Shown here one piece after another: positions 1-8,138 of a stretch of 64,000 bases of DNA (positions within the stretch are counted from its first letter, which is position 1; every line of letters begins with the position of its first letter). The position numbers and the translations under genes are program-made. The notes under the pieces are model-generated. The model saw only the letters and a list, made by a program, of their open reading frames with translations, was not told where the DNA came from and made no database searches. Source of the DNA: Pseudomonas bijieensis (GTDB lineage Bacteria; Pseudomonadota; Gammaproteobacteria; Pseudomonadales; Pseudomonadaceae); the NCBI RefSeq assembly GCF_013347965.1, contig NZ_CP048810.1, positions 1,178,001 through 1,242,000 on the forward strand. Reading direction: 5' to 3'.

Positions 1-1224
1 CGCTTTCGCCGGGGCGAGTTCCAGGTGCGGGTCAATCATCAGTCCGAGGATGAGCTGGGCCAGTTGGCGACGAGCTTCAACACCATGGCCGAGACCATCG
101 AGCAATCGCACCGCACCCTGGAAAACCAGGTCCAGCAAAAGACCCTGAACCTGCAACAGGCCAATGCCGCCCTGGAGTTGCTGTACCAGAGCAGCCGCAA
201 CCTCGCCACCCGTCAGGCCAACGCCGAAGGACTCGACGAATTGATCCGGCGCTTCCAGCAGCGCCTGCCCGGCCTGCGCCTGACGCTATGCCTGCAAGGG
301 CAATTGCAGACGCCGGCCCGGCACCTGTTGGCCCTGCATGGCGCCAGCAGTCGCCAGGTCTGCGCCAGCAGCGATTGTGCCAGTTGCCATAAACACAACG
401 CTGCGCGCCCGCAGGCCTTCAGTATCAGCAACCAGGGCAATGAGCTGGGTGAACTCAAGGCGCATTTTGTCGACGGCCACACGGCGCAGCCTTGGGAAAC
501 CGCACTGATCCAAGCCCTGGCCAACCTGATCGGCACGTCGCTGTCCCTCAAACGCCAGCGCGAACAGGACCACCGCCTGCTGCTGCTCGACGAACGCACG
601 ATCATCGCCCGCGAGCTCCACGATTCCCTGGCCCAGGCCTTGTCGTACATGAAGCTGCAAGTCAGCCGCATGCAGACCCTGATGCGTCGAGGCGAGCCGG
701 TGCAGACCCTGGAAACCGTCACCGGTGAGCTGCGCGAAGGGCTGAACAATGCCTATCGCCAATTGCGCGAACTGCTGACTACCTTCCGCTTGCAGATCCA
801 CGACGACGGTCTGGTGGAGGAGCTCAAGGACACCGCCGAAGAATTCTCCAACCGTGGGAATTTCAAGGTGCACCTGTTCGTCGACAGCCTGGCTTTCGAG
901 CTGTCGGCCAGCGAGCAGATCCACATCCTGCAGATCACCCGCGAGGCGCTGTCCAACTGCCTGCGCCACGCCCATGCCGAAAACGCCTGGCTCGAACTGC
1001 GCCAGGAAGGCGAGACCGTACGACTGTCGATCGAAGACGATGGCCGCGGCTTCAGTGGCGAAGTCGACCAGCGCGAGCACCATGGCCTGAACATCATGAA
1101 CGAGCGGGCCCGCAGCCTGCGTGGCCAATTGCAGATTCTCTCCCGTACACCCCAGGGCACCCGTATCCAGGTGCATTTCCAACCGGAATTCCTGGGCCAA
1201 CACACCGAAGGCCTCGCAACATGA
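1..1224 (+). CDS. narX: Nitrate/nitrite sensor histidine kinase NarX (3' part, truncated by window edge)
   Basis: The frame is already open at base 1, so the periplasmic sensor and membrane segments lie outside the window. What remains begins in the end of a HAMP linker (SEDELGQLATSFNTM), continues through a coiled-coil and a GAF-like central module with the cysteine cluster CASSDCASCH, then a HisKA_3 dimerisation box (ARELHDSLAQALSYMKLQ, phospho-acceptor His) and an HATPase_c domain with a DDGRGF G1 box. This is the NarX/NarQ layout. The stop overlaps the narL start as ATGA, so the two are translationally coupled. The kinase phosphorylates NarL in response to nitrate or nitrite, and the neighbouring nitrite and NO respiration genes fit. 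Which sensor it is (NarX rather than NarQ) rests on the coupling to narL. Confidence 0.93.
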   Translation, partial: RFRRGEFQVRVNHQSEDELGQLATSFNTMAETIEQSHRTLENQVQQKTLNLQQANAALELLYQSSRNLATRQANAEGLDELIRRFQQRLPGLRLTLCLQGQLQTPARHLLALHGASSRQVCASSDCASCHKHNAARPQAFSISNQGNELGELKAHFVDGHTAQPWETALIQALANLIGTSLSLKRQREQDHRLLLLDERTIIARELHDSLAQALSYMKLQVSRMQTLMRRGEPVQTLETVTGELREGLNNAYRQLRELLTTFRLQIHDDGLVEELKDTAEEFSNRGNFKVHLFVDSLAFELSASEQIHILQITREALSNCLRHAHAENAWLELRQEGETVRLSIEDDGRGFSGEVDQREHHGLNIMNERARSLRGQLQILSRTPQGTRIQVHFQPEFLGQHTEGLAT

Positions 1225-1868
1225 ACGCCCCCCTGCGCCATACCCTGCTACTGGTCGACGATCATCCGATGATGCGTCGCGGCATCCGCCAGATGCTTGA
1301 GCTTGAAGACGATTTGCAGATTGTCGGTGAAGCCAGCCACGGCGAAGAAGCCCTGGCCCTGATCGAGCCGCTCAAGCCCGACCTGGTATTGCTGGACAAC
1401 AACATGCCGCAGATGAACGGCATCGAGACCCTGCGTCGGCTGCGTGCCATGAATTACACCGGCAAGGTGCTGCTGTTCACCGTATCCGACGCCGAGGACG
1501 ACATCCGCGACGCCCTGCGCCTGGACGCCAATGGTTACCTGCTCAAGGACATGGAGCCCGAGTTGCTGATCCAGTACATCCGCGACGCCCTCAACGGCGC
1601 CCTGGTGATCAGCCCCGGCCTGACCCGCGTCATGGCCCAGGCCCTGCGCTCCCCGCCGCGCCAGGCCGATGTGGAGCTGACCGAGCGCGAACGCCAGGTA
1701 CTCAAGACCATCGCCGGTGGCTACAGCAACAAGGTCATCGGGCACAAGCTGGGCATCACCGAAGGTACGGTCAAGGTCCATGTGAAGAACCTGCTGCACA
1801 AGCTCGGCTTGCGTTCACGGGTCGAAGCCGCAGTGTGGGCGATGGAGAATTTGCGCGGGGTGGGCTAG
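1221..1868 (+). CDS. narL: Two-component response regulator NarL
   Basis: A 215-residue LuxR/NarL-family response regulator. The receiver domain occupies about residues 8-125, with the acidic pair DDHP, the phospho-acceptor Asp in VLLDNNMPQMNG and the conserved Lys in YLLKDME. A GerE helix-turn-helix fills the C-terminus (LTERERQVLKTIAGG, then TEGTVKVHVKNLL). The start overlaps the narX stop by four bases. In pseudomonads NarXL activates the nitrate reductase and dnr regulons under nitrate; narK and narGHJI are not in this window and would be expected just upstream. Confidence 0.95.
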   Translation: MNAPLRHTLLLVDDHPMMRRGIRQMLELEDDLQIVGEASHGEEALALIEPLKPDLVLLDNNMPQMNGIETLRRLRAMNYTGKVLLFTVSDAEDDIRDALRLDANGYLLKDMEPELLIQYIRDALNGALVISPGLTRVMAQALRSPPRQADVELTERERQVLKTIAGGYSNKVIGHKLGITEGTVKVHVKNLLHKLGLRSRVEAAVWAMENLRGVG

Positions 1869-1901
1869 CTCTGGTTGGGATCCATGAATAAACACACAAC
1901 C

Positions 1902-1988
1902 TGTGGCGAGGGAGCTTGCTCCCGCTGGGGCGCGCAGCGGCCCTATTTTTGGGGCTGCTGCGCGGCGGCGGGCAAGCTCCTCGCCACA
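1902..1988. repeat. REP doublet (REPIN), GTGGCGAGG family
   Basis: Two inverted copies of a palindromic unit (tgtggcgagggagcttgctc and its complement) around a short GC-rich loop, in the space between narL and the Crp/Fnr gene. It may fold into a long hairpin downstream of narL. Confidence 0.85.
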
Positions 1989-2124
1989 ATATCTGTGTTC
2001 TGCAGGCATTGATTTGACTGACAGACTGGCACGGCCGCTTCCCATCCCTCTTCCGAGGTAGGCCTGCCGAGGCATAGGCCGACGGCGACTTGGGCCCTAC
2101 CATGACGGCACGCGGAGGTACGCC

Positions 2125-2802
2125 ATGCTGACCCACCCTTCCATCGTTTTACTGTTGCGTCGTCACCACCTGTTCAGCCAATTGCCGGAGCGGATTTTCG
2201 AGGACGTGTGCAACCTCGCCGTCCTCAAGCGCCTGCCCTGCAACAGCACGCTCATGCACCAGGGCGACCCGGCCAAGCGGTTTTTCCTGCTGGTCAGTGG
2301 GCAGATCAAGTTGTATCGGGTGACCGGCGAAGGCCAGGAAAACCTGGTGGAAATCATCCAGCCCGGCCAGACCTTCGCCGAGGCCCTGTTGTTCAGCCAG
2401 GCCCGTTGCTACCCGGTCAGCGCGTCGGCAATCAAGGACAGCGTGCTAGTGAGTGTCGAAGGCAACCATTACCGGAACGCCCTGGAGGACCAACCGAAGG
2501 TCTGCCTGGCGATCCTGGCGAGCATGAGCATCCATCTGCACCAGCGCCTGAAGGATATCGACAACCTGACCTTGGCCAGTGCCAGTCGGCGGGTGATCAA
2601 TTTCCTGTTGCAGGAACGCGATCCGCGGGATGGTCAGGTGGTGTTGCAGGTGTCCAAGCGTCTGGTGGCTTCCAAGCTGGGGATCCAGCCGGAGACGTTT
2701 TCGCGGATTCTTCATCGGTTGGTGGATGGGGGGTTGATTGCCATGGAGCGGCGCAATATTCGCATCCTGGCCGAGGATGAGCTGGAGGCTTACCAGCAAT
2801 AG
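2125..2802 (+). CDS. Crp/Fnr-family transcriptional regulator (Dnr-like paralogue)
   Basis: A 225-residue protein with an N-terminal cyclic-nucleotide-binding-type beta-roll (residues about 15-120) and a C-terminal Crp-type winged helix with the recognition helix QPETFSRILHRL. That helix is nearly the same as in the Dnr protein encoded at 12983, so it probably reads TTGAT-N4-ATCAA boxes. It lacks the N-terminal cysteine cluster of FNR/ANR, so it is unlikely to hold a 4Fe-4S O2 sensor; NO or heme sensing as in Dnr is possible. An AGGTACGCC Shine-Dalgarno region precedes the ATG. The position between narXL and ubiUVT points to a denitrification role. It is a paralogue, not the main Dnr, which is better matched by the gene beside norD. 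Confidence 0.85.
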   Translation: MLTHPSIVLLLRRHHLFSQLPERIFEDVCNLAVLKRLPCNSTLMHQGDPAKRFFLLVSGQIKLYRVTGEGQENLVEIIQPGQTFAEALLFSQARCYPVSASAIKDSVLVSVEGNHYRNALEDQPKVCLAILASMSIHLHQRLKDIDNLTLASASRRVINFLLQERDPRDGQVVLQVSKRLVASKLGIQPETFSRILHRLVDGGLIAMERRNIRILAEDELEAYQQ

Positions 2803-2822
2803 TGGGCCCAGACCCAGTTCCC

Positions 2823-2936
2823 TTGTGGCGAGGGGATTTATCCCCGCTGGACTGCGAAGCAGTCCCAAGGCCATGTATCGGGCACATTGAATGGGGCCGC
2901 TTCGCGACCCAGCGGGGATAAATCCCCTCGCCACAA
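2823..2936. repeat. REP doublet (REPIN)
   Basis: Inverted repeat with arms ttgtggcgaggggatttatc and its complement, between the converging Crp/Fnr gene and ubiT. It could act as a bidirectional transcript end. Confidence 0.85.
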
Positions 2937-2954
2937 GAGCCAATGCAATCTACC

Positions 2955-3422
2955 TTAACTTGCCGCCAACCCCTTGCCCGCCCGCTCCAGATTGCGCCAC
3001 AGCCACGGCGGCAACACCTCCGGATCAAGACTGTCGATCAAGTTCTTCAACGCCAACCCCAGCTCGGTATCCCCCTCGATCACCAACCGGCGACGAAAGA
3101 ACAACGTGTCCGGGTCTTCCTGACGACTGGCCAGCAGCAGAAACTCACGCCAGTTGCCGCTGATGGTGACCTGGGCCTCGGCCCGTTCGGCGATGCGCAG
3201 TCCGTCCCGCGCCAGGGTCAGGTACCAGCACAGTTTCAGGTCGGGCACGCGCAGGCACAACCAACGCCCGCGCAGCACATCGAACCCGCCATCGCGCAGC
3301 GGCTCGGCCAGGCAACGGTTGAGCGCCTGCTGCAACGTCAGCCGCTGCACCACGAACGGCACCTTGCCCACCAGCGGCAGCAAGCGGTCGGCACCTTTGA
3401 GCAGCCACTTCTTCGGACTCAA
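2955..3422 (-). CDS. ubiT: Anaerobic ubiquinone biosynthesis accessory factor UbiT (SCP2 domain)
   Basis: Encodes about 155 residues with an SCP2-type lipid-binding fold (conserved stretch LRVPDLKLCWYLTLARDGL, then VTISGNWREFLLLASRQEDP). The chosen start is a TTG at 3422 that overlaps the ubiV stop (TTGA) and has a GAGGAGG Shine-Dalgarno upstream; no ATG gives a sensible N-terminus, and the longer upstream frame would lie inside ubiV. UbiT, U and V together supply O2-independent ubiquinone synthesis, needed when denitrification runs the respiratory chain without oxygen. UbiT is thought to carry the hydrophobic intermediates. The moaB-moeA-ubiU-ubiV-ubiT order matches the P. aeruginosa PA3915-PA3911 block. 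Confidence 0.9.
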   Translation of the reverse strand: MSPKKWLLKGADRLLPLVGKVPFVVQRLTLQQALNRCLAEPLRDGGFDVLRGRWLCLRVPDLKLCWYLTLARDGLRIAERAEAQVTISGNWREFLLLASRQEDPDTLFFRRRLVIEGDTELGLALKNLIDSLDPEVLPPWLWRNLERAGKGLAAS

Positions 3423-4309
3423 CACAGGCCCGCCTCCTCTACCTTCAACATGCCGGCGTGACCATGCCAATAGCCATTGCAACCGTCCACGAACAGCGGT
3501 GGTGCCTCGCCCTGACGCACCTTGTCGAAGGCCGTGACCACCTCGGCCATGCCCTGGGCGCGCGGGCTCAGGCGCAGCACGTCGGCACCGCAGGCCATCA
3601 GCGCGTTGTAATCGGCCAGCAGGTTCGTCACCTCGCCGGACATTGTCTGGATGCCGTTGAGGGTGAACAACTGCTGACCTTCCTGACTGCTCAACGCCAG
3701 CCCGTCGGGGTAGTTGATGCAACAGAACTGGCAGTCGTCCTTGGGCCGGTTTTCGGCCCGGGCGGTAAAGCAGCGCGCCGAGTACGCCAAGGGCAGATGG
3801 CCGTAGGCGAAGATCTCTACTTCGGGCACGTCGCGGTCCATGTCCCGCACCTGCTCCAGCACATCACCGATCAGCGCCGCCGAGCACTCCACGGGCGGCA
3901 CCCAGCGGATCATGCCGCTGTCTTGCAATTGCGCCAGGGCGTGGCCGTTGTACAGGTTCAGCGCCGGACCTGCGACAAAGGGCAGCTTGCGTTCGGCCAT
4001 GAACTGCACCGCCCCCATGTCGTTGGCTTCCACCAGCAATTGACCGTTGTCACACAGGCGGCGCAGCGAAGAAAGCTCCGAGGCCGCTTCGATCAGCGTC
4101 AGGCTCGATAACACAATCTGTGCCTGGCTGCAGGTTTGCAGCTCGCGCCCCAGGCCCAGCCATTGATCCAGGGAGAACGCCCGGCGTTTCGAACACACGG
4201 TTTCCCCCAGGTAAATCACGTCCAGCGGCAATGCCGACATCTCGGCATAGAAATTCCCCAGTTGCGCTTTGTCCCAGTAAAACAGGACCGGTCCCAGGCT
4301 GAGTTTCAT
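3419..4309 (-). CDS. ubiV: O2-independent ubiquinone hydroxylation protein UbiV (peptidase U32 family)
   Basis: A 296-residue U32-family protein. The start MKLSLGPVLFYWDK is preceded by GGGGAGGCC at a good distance. The cysteine set that would hold a 4Fe-4S cluster is visible (C in GETVCSKRR, then SARCFTAR, and the pair in DDCQFCCINYPDG). UbiV forms a complex with UbiU and hydroxylates the ubiquinone ring without O2, with prephenate as the likely oxygen donor in the known E. coli system. It lies 11 bases after ubiU and its stop overlaps the TTG of ubiT, so the three form one operon. Confidence 0.93.
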   Translation of the reverse strand: MKLSLGPVLFYWDKAQLGNFYAEMSALPLDVIYLGETVCSKRRAFSLDQWLGLGRELQTCSQAQIVLSSLTLIEAASELSSLRRLCDNGQLLVEANDMGAVQFMAERKLPFVAGPALNLYNGHALAQLQDSGMIRWVPPVECSAALIGDVLEQVRDMDRDVPEVEIFAYGHLPLAYSARCFTARAENRPKDDCQFCCINYPDGLALSSQEGQQLFTLNGIQTMSGEVTNLLADYNALMACGADVLRLSPRAQGMAEVVTAFDKVRQGEAPPLFVDGCNGYWHGHAGMLKVEEAGLC

Positions 4310-4320
4310 CTGGCCTCCCC

Positions 4321-5316
4321 TCATTGCCATGATCGATGGTAGGCACCCAGGGTGGTCTGGCTGCCTTCGGACAAACCCGCCAGCACCTGGCGCCATTCTT
4401 CCTGCACCCGGAACCGTTGCGGCGCGACCTGGTGGGCGTCCAGTGCGGCGCGCCAGACCCCGGTCACTTGTTCAACGTAGGCCGGGCTGCGTTGGCGCCC
4501 CTCGATCTTCACTGCTTCGACACCGATGGCCGCCAGTTCCGGCAGCAGGTCGAGGGTGTCGAGGCTGGTGGGTTCTTCCAACGCATGGAAGCGCTTGCCG
4601 CCTACCAGGAAGCGGCCTTTGCACAAGGTCGGATAACCGGCCGGTTCTTCGGGGGTGTAGCGGTCGATCAGCACCTCGCTCAGGCGTGCGCTGAGGCCTT
4701 GGGCGTCCTCGCTCCAGCGCACCGCCTTGGCCGGCGAACAGACTCCACACAGGTTCGGCGACTCGCCGGTGATGTAGGAAGACAAGTGACAACGGCCTTC
4801 GGCCATGATGCACAAGCTGCCGAAACCAAAGACCTCGATCGGCACCGGACTGGCCGCCGCCACCTGCCGCACCTGGGCCAGGGACAGTACCCGTGGCAGC
4901 ACGGCGCGGCGGATGTCATAGCGCTCGGCGTAAAAAGCCAGGGCCGCCGCGTGGGTCGCCGAGCCTTGGACCGACAGATGCAACGCCAACTGTGGATGGC
5001 GCTGGCGGGCGTAACCGAGCACACCGGGGTCGGCAGCGATCAACGCATCCACGCCAAAATCGGCGGCGCGGTCCACCGCCCGTTGCCAGCGCTCCCAGCC
5101 CTTGGGTTGCGGGTAGGTGTTGACCGCCACGTACAGTTTGCGTTGGTGTTGACGGATGTGCGCGACAGCCGCGTCGAACTGCTTGTCGTCCATGTTCAGC
5201 CCGGCGAAGTGCCGGGCATTGGTGTCATCGCGAAAGCCGACATAGACGGCATCGGCGCCTTGGCGCACCGCCGCTTTGAGGGCAGGCAGATTCCCTGCCG
5301 GGCAAACCAGTTGCAT
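4321..5316 (-). CDS. ubiU: O2-independent ubiquinone hydroxylation protein UbiU (peptidase U32 family)
   Basis: A 331-residue U32 protein, the same size as E. coli UbiU. The start MQLVCPAGNLPALK is the family N-terminus; the frame runs further upstream only into non-coding DNA. Candidate 4Fe-4S cysteines sit in GSLCIMAEGRCHLSSY, NLCGVC and YPTLCKGRF. It is the first gene of ubiUVT. A Dnr/FNR-type box at 5378-5391 lies about 62 bases upstream, so anaerobic or NO-linked induction is likely. The old label would be collagenase-like protease, but no protease role is expected here. Confidence 0.94.
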   Translation of the reverse strand: MQLVCPAGNLPALKAAVRQGADAVYVGFRDDTNARHFAGLNMDDKQFDAAVAHIRQHQRKLYVAVNTYPQPKGWERWQRAVDRAADFGVDALIAADPGVLGYARQRHPQLALHLSVQGSATHAAALAFYAERYDIRRAVLPRVLSLAQVRQVAAASPVPIEVFGFGSLCIMAEGRCHLSSYITGESPNLCGVCSPAKAVRWSEDAQGLSARLSEVLIDRYTPEEPAGYPTLCKGRFLVGGKRFHALEEPTSLDTLDLLPELAAIGVEAVKIEGRQRSPAYVEQVTGVWRAALDAHQVAPQRFRVQEEWRQVLAGLSEGSQTTLGAYHRSWQ

Positions 5317-5377
5317 GGGGCATCCTCGTGAGAAAACTAAGGGCGCCGCCAGTCTAGCCAGCCCTCGGCCGGCCACC

Positions 5378-5401
5378 TTGACGGCAATCAATTGCCGTCA
5401 A
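5378..5401 (-). promoter_or_regulatory. Candidate Dnr/FNR box upstream of ubiUVT, inside a perfect 10-bp inverted repeat
   Basis: On the minus strand 5391-5378 reads TTGAT-TGCC-GTCAA, one mismatch from TTGAT-N4-ATCAA and almost the same as the nirQ/nirS box at 19748. It sits 62 bases before the ubiU start. The wider stretch is a perfect palindrome (TTGACGGCAA-TCAA-TTGCCGTCAA) that includes the moeA stop codon. Confidence 0.6.
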
Positions 5402-6645
5402 TGCATCAGGCTCGCGAACGGCAGATACATCACTTTGTCGTGCTTATGCACTTGCGCCTGGCACTCCACCACGGCCAAGCCATCGGCCCAGCAGGCGGCC
5501 GCCAACATGGCCGAACTCTGCTGGGGATGCAGCTCGACACACAGCGAGCCATCGGCGGCCGGGGTCAATTTCGCCCGCAGGTACTGCCGTCGCCGGTTGG
5601 GTTTCAACCAGTCGAACCCGGCCGGTAACTGCAACGCCGTGGGCAACACCTCATCCATGCCCTGGGCCCGGAACAGGAACGGCCGCACGACGATCAACGC
5701 GGTAATCAGTGCCGCCGAAGGGTTGCCCGGCAGCCCGATCCAGGGTTTGCCGGCCACCTCGCCAAAGGCCAGGGGTTTGCCCGGCTGGATCGCCAGGCGC
5801 CACAGGTCAACGCTACCCAGGGCTTCGATCGCTTGCTTGAGATGATCTTCCTCACCCACCGACACGCCGCCGGAGGTCAGCAGCAAGTCGCATTCGGTTG
5901 CCGCCAGGCTCAAGGCCTGACGACTGGCAAGCAGCTTGTCAGGCATGACGCCGTAGTCATGTACCTCAAGGCCCCAGCCGCGCAGCAGCGCCATGAGACT
6001 GTGGCGATTGCTGTTGTAGATCTGCCCTGGCGCCAGCGTTTGGCCGGGTTCGCGCAGTTCATCGCCACTGCTGAGCAGGCCCACCTGCAAGGGGCGATAG
6101 ACCTCTACCCGGGCAATCCCGGCACCGGCCAGCAACCCCAGTTCCTGGGCGCGCAAGCGTTTTCCGGCCTGGAGCAAACGGTCCCCGCGCTGCATTTCCT
6201 CACCTTCCCTGCGCACATGCTCTGCGCCCTTGACTGGTGGCAGCCAGACCCGCTCACCTTCCACCCGGCAACTTTCCTGGGGCACCACCGTGTCAGCCCC
6301 CGGCGGCAGCGGCGCGCCGGTAAAAATGCGCACCACCTGCCCGGCCTGTAATGGTTGACCCGGTGCCTCCCCGGCGGCAATGCGCCCGGCCAAGGTCAGA
6401 TAACCGCCATCGACCGGCAGGTCGGCGGCCCGCAGGGCATAACCGTCCATGGCGCTGTTGTCCCACGGCGGCAGGTTCATGGGACAGCGAACATCGGTCG
6501 CCAGCACGCGACCCAAGGCCTGGTCCAGCGCCACCCGCTGCACCGGAGGCGGCAGCGGCGCCTGATCCAGCAAATAGCGGATGGCTTCATCCACCGGCAT
6601 CAGCGCACCACTGTCACAGACGCTGCCACACCCGCCGCGGCTCAT
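5398..6645 (-). CDS. moeA: Molybdopterin molybdenumtransferase MoeA
   Basis: A 415-residue MoeA with the N-terminal MoeA domain (DNSAMDGYALR) and the MoCF-biosynthesis domain (TSGGVSVGEEDHLK, then GLPGNPSAAL), followed by the C-terminal MoeA_C region. It inserts molybdate into adenylylated molybdopterin, making the cofactor that nitrate reductase needs. The start overlaps the moaB stop as ATGA. The N-terminus has a short extra Cys-containing stretch (GGCGSVCDSG) before the usual family start. Confidence 0.95.
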   Translation of the reverse strand: MSRGGCGSVCDSGALMPVDEAIRYLLDQAPLPPPVQRVALDQALGRVLATDVRCPMNLPPWDNSAMDGYALRAADLPVDGGYLTLAGRIAAGEAPGQPLQAGQVVRIFTGAPLPPGADTVVPQESCRVEGERVWLPPVKGAEHVRREGEEMQRGDRLLQAGKRLRAQELGLLAGAGIARVEVYRPLQVGLLSSGDELREPGQTLAPGQIYNSNRHSLMALLRGWGLEVHDYGVMPDKLLASRQALSLAATECDLLLTSGGVSVGEEDHLKQAIEALGSVDLWRLAIQPGKPLAFGEVAGKPWIGLPGNPSAALITALIVVRPFLFRAQGMDEVLPTALQLPAGFDWLKPNRRRQYLRAKLTPAADGSLCVELHPQQSSAMLAAACWADGLAVVECQAQVHKHDKVMYLPFASLMH

Positions 6646-7196
6646 GAACGTGCCTCACAAGGTAGCAGGGCAATGCCTGGCTGCGGCTTGAGGTGGGGGG
6701 TGAAATTGCACGGGCCGGTGCGGCTGTCCAGTTGCCCGGCCAGGATCTGTTCCCAACCAGTCCGACAAGCTCCCGGCGAACCCGGCAAGCAGCACACCAG
6801 CACACCGTTGCTCATGCCCGCCAACGCTCGCGATTGCAGGGTGGACATGCCGATCTCGGCCAGCGACACCTGGCGGAACAGCTCGCCGAAACCGTCGACC
6901 TGTTTGTCCAGCAACGGTGCCACCGCTTGGGGCGTGTTGTCGCGCGGGGTGAAACCGGTGCCGCCGGTCATCAACACCACCTGCACCTTGGGGTCGGCGA
7001 TCCACTGTGAGACCTGGGCACGGATCTGGTAGATATCGTCCTTCACCAGGCCACGGTCGATGAGCACATGCCCGGCCGTTTGCAGCAGGTCCGCCAGGGT
7101 CTGCCCCGAGGTGTCGGTGTCGAAGGTGCGGGTGTCACTGATGGTGAGGACCGCGATGTTCAACGGTTGAAAGAGACATTGCGTCAGATGGGCCAT
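6642..7196 (-). CDS. moaB: Molybdenum cofactor biosynthesis protein MoaB/MogA family
   Basis: A 184-residue protein of the MoaB/Mog fold. The motif LTISDTRTFDTDTSG near the N-terminus and MTGGTGFTPRDNTP mark the molybdopterin-binding loops. The start at 7196 (MAHLTQCLF) is preceded by AGGACGG; the open frame extends further only without a ribosome site. It adenylylates molybdopterin for MoeA, with which it overlaps by four bases. Confidence 0.94.
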   Translation of the reverse strand: MAHLTQCLFQPLNIAVLTISDTRTFDTDTSGQTLADLLQTAGHVLIDRGLVKDDIYQIRAQVSQWIADPKVQVVLMTGGTGFTPRDNTPQAVAPLLDKQVDGFGELFRQVSLAEIGMSTLQSRALAGMSNGVLVCCLPGSPGACRTGWEQILAGQLDSRTGPCNFTPHLKPQPGIALLPCEARS

Positions 7197-7284
7197 GATC
7201 AGCCGTCCTATCAGAAAAAGATGGCCCAGCCTGAACCGCAATCGTTGCCGGGCCTATTCCTCCTTGGAGGTACCTCCCTCGGCG

Positions 7285-7932
7285 TCAGGGCGCCAGACGC
7301 GTGCGCTGCCAGGCGCCGTCTTGCAGGCGATAGTCGAGACGATCATGCAAACGGTCGGCACGGCCCTGCCAGAACTCCAGTCGTTCCGGTCGCAGGCAAT
7401 AACCGCCCCAATGCGCCGGACGCGGCACCGATTGGCCGGCGAAGCGTTGTTCGGTCTGCGTGAGCAAGGTTTCCAGCACGGCCCGATCCGCCAATGGTTG
7501 GCTTTGTGGCGACGCCCAGGCCCCCAGGCGACTGGCCACGGAGCGGGACTCGAAATAGGCATCCGACAACGCCGGGGCGAGTTTGTGGACCGGCCCTTCG
7601 ATGCGCACTTGCCGTTCCAGCCCCGGCCAGAAAAACGTCATCGCGGCCCTGGGATTGACCGCCAGGTCCTGGCCCTTGAGGCTGTCGTAGTTGCCGAAAA
7701 ACACAAAGCCGTCCGGACCGAACCCCTTGAGCAACAGCACCCGGCAATGAGGCTGGCCCTGCTCGTCCACCGTCGCCAGGGCCATGCTGTTGGCTTCCAC
7801 CGGCGGGCTTTCGGTGTCGCGGGCCTGCTGCATCCACAACCCGAACAAAACCATCGGGTCGTCCGGCGCCTGGGCTTCATCCAGGCCATCGAGGGTGTAC
7901 TGGCGGCGCATTTTGGCCAGGGAAAGGGGCAT
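7285..7932 (-). CDS. pdxH: Pyridoxamine 5'-phosphate oxidase family protein (PdxH-like)
   Basis: A 215-residue PNPOx-type flavoprotein, full length for PdxH. Landmarks are the N-terminal [12 protein letters not shown], the FMN-binding [22 protein letters not shown], the substrate stretch [14 protein letters not shown] and a C-terminal RPxxxEFWQGRxDRLHDR. It should oxidise PNP/PMP to pyridoxal phosphate. ATG 7932 is chosen because GGAG lies nine bases upstream; a GTG at 7947 is possible. It stands alone between moaB and norR, and no special link to denitrification is evident. Confidence 0.9.
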   Translation of the reverse strand: MPLSLAKMRRQYTLDGLDEAQAPDDPMVLFGLWMQQARDTESPPVEANSMALATVDEQGQPHCRVLLLKGFGPDGFVFFGNYDSLKGQDLAVNPRAAMTFFWPGLERQVRIEGPVHKLAPALSDAYFESRSVASRLGAWASPQSQPLADRAVLETLLTQTEQRFAGQSVPRPAHWGGYCLRPERLEFWQGRADRLHDRLDYRLQDGAWQRTRLAP

Positions 7933-8035
7933 GGCGGTGATCTCCACTATGGGTTTTGGCCAGTGTGGATTCTGCGGCGTTGGCGGGCCTTGATCGTTGT
8001 CAATGCCGGCTCTTGTGGTGAATGTGCCGGCCTCT

Positions 8036-8110
8036 TTGCGAGCAAGCCCGCCCCCACAGTGGATCGACTGTGTTCACAAGCACCCTGTGGGAGCGAGCCT
8101 GCTCGCGATG
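8036..8110. repeat. REP doublet, TGTGGGAGC family
   Basis: Inverted REP units (gcgagcaagcccgccccca and tgtgggagcgagcctgctcg) between pdxH and norR. Confidence 0.8.
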
Positions 8111-8138
8111 AAGACGCCTCGGTGTAACAGGCAAACCA

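Noticed and set aside
286..1203. Long open frame on the minus strand opposite narX
   Set aside because: It mirrors narX codons; GC-rich genes leave long antisense frames. No ribosome site or recognisable family.
1902..1988. REP palindromes as CRISPR repeats or rho-independent terminators
   Set aside because: They are inverted pairs without regular spacers and lack T-runs; they match REP/REPIN structure.
2010..2035. Possible FNR box (TTGAT-TTGA-CTGAC) before the Crp/Fnr gene
   Set aside because: Only the left half matches; the right half is too far from ATCAA.
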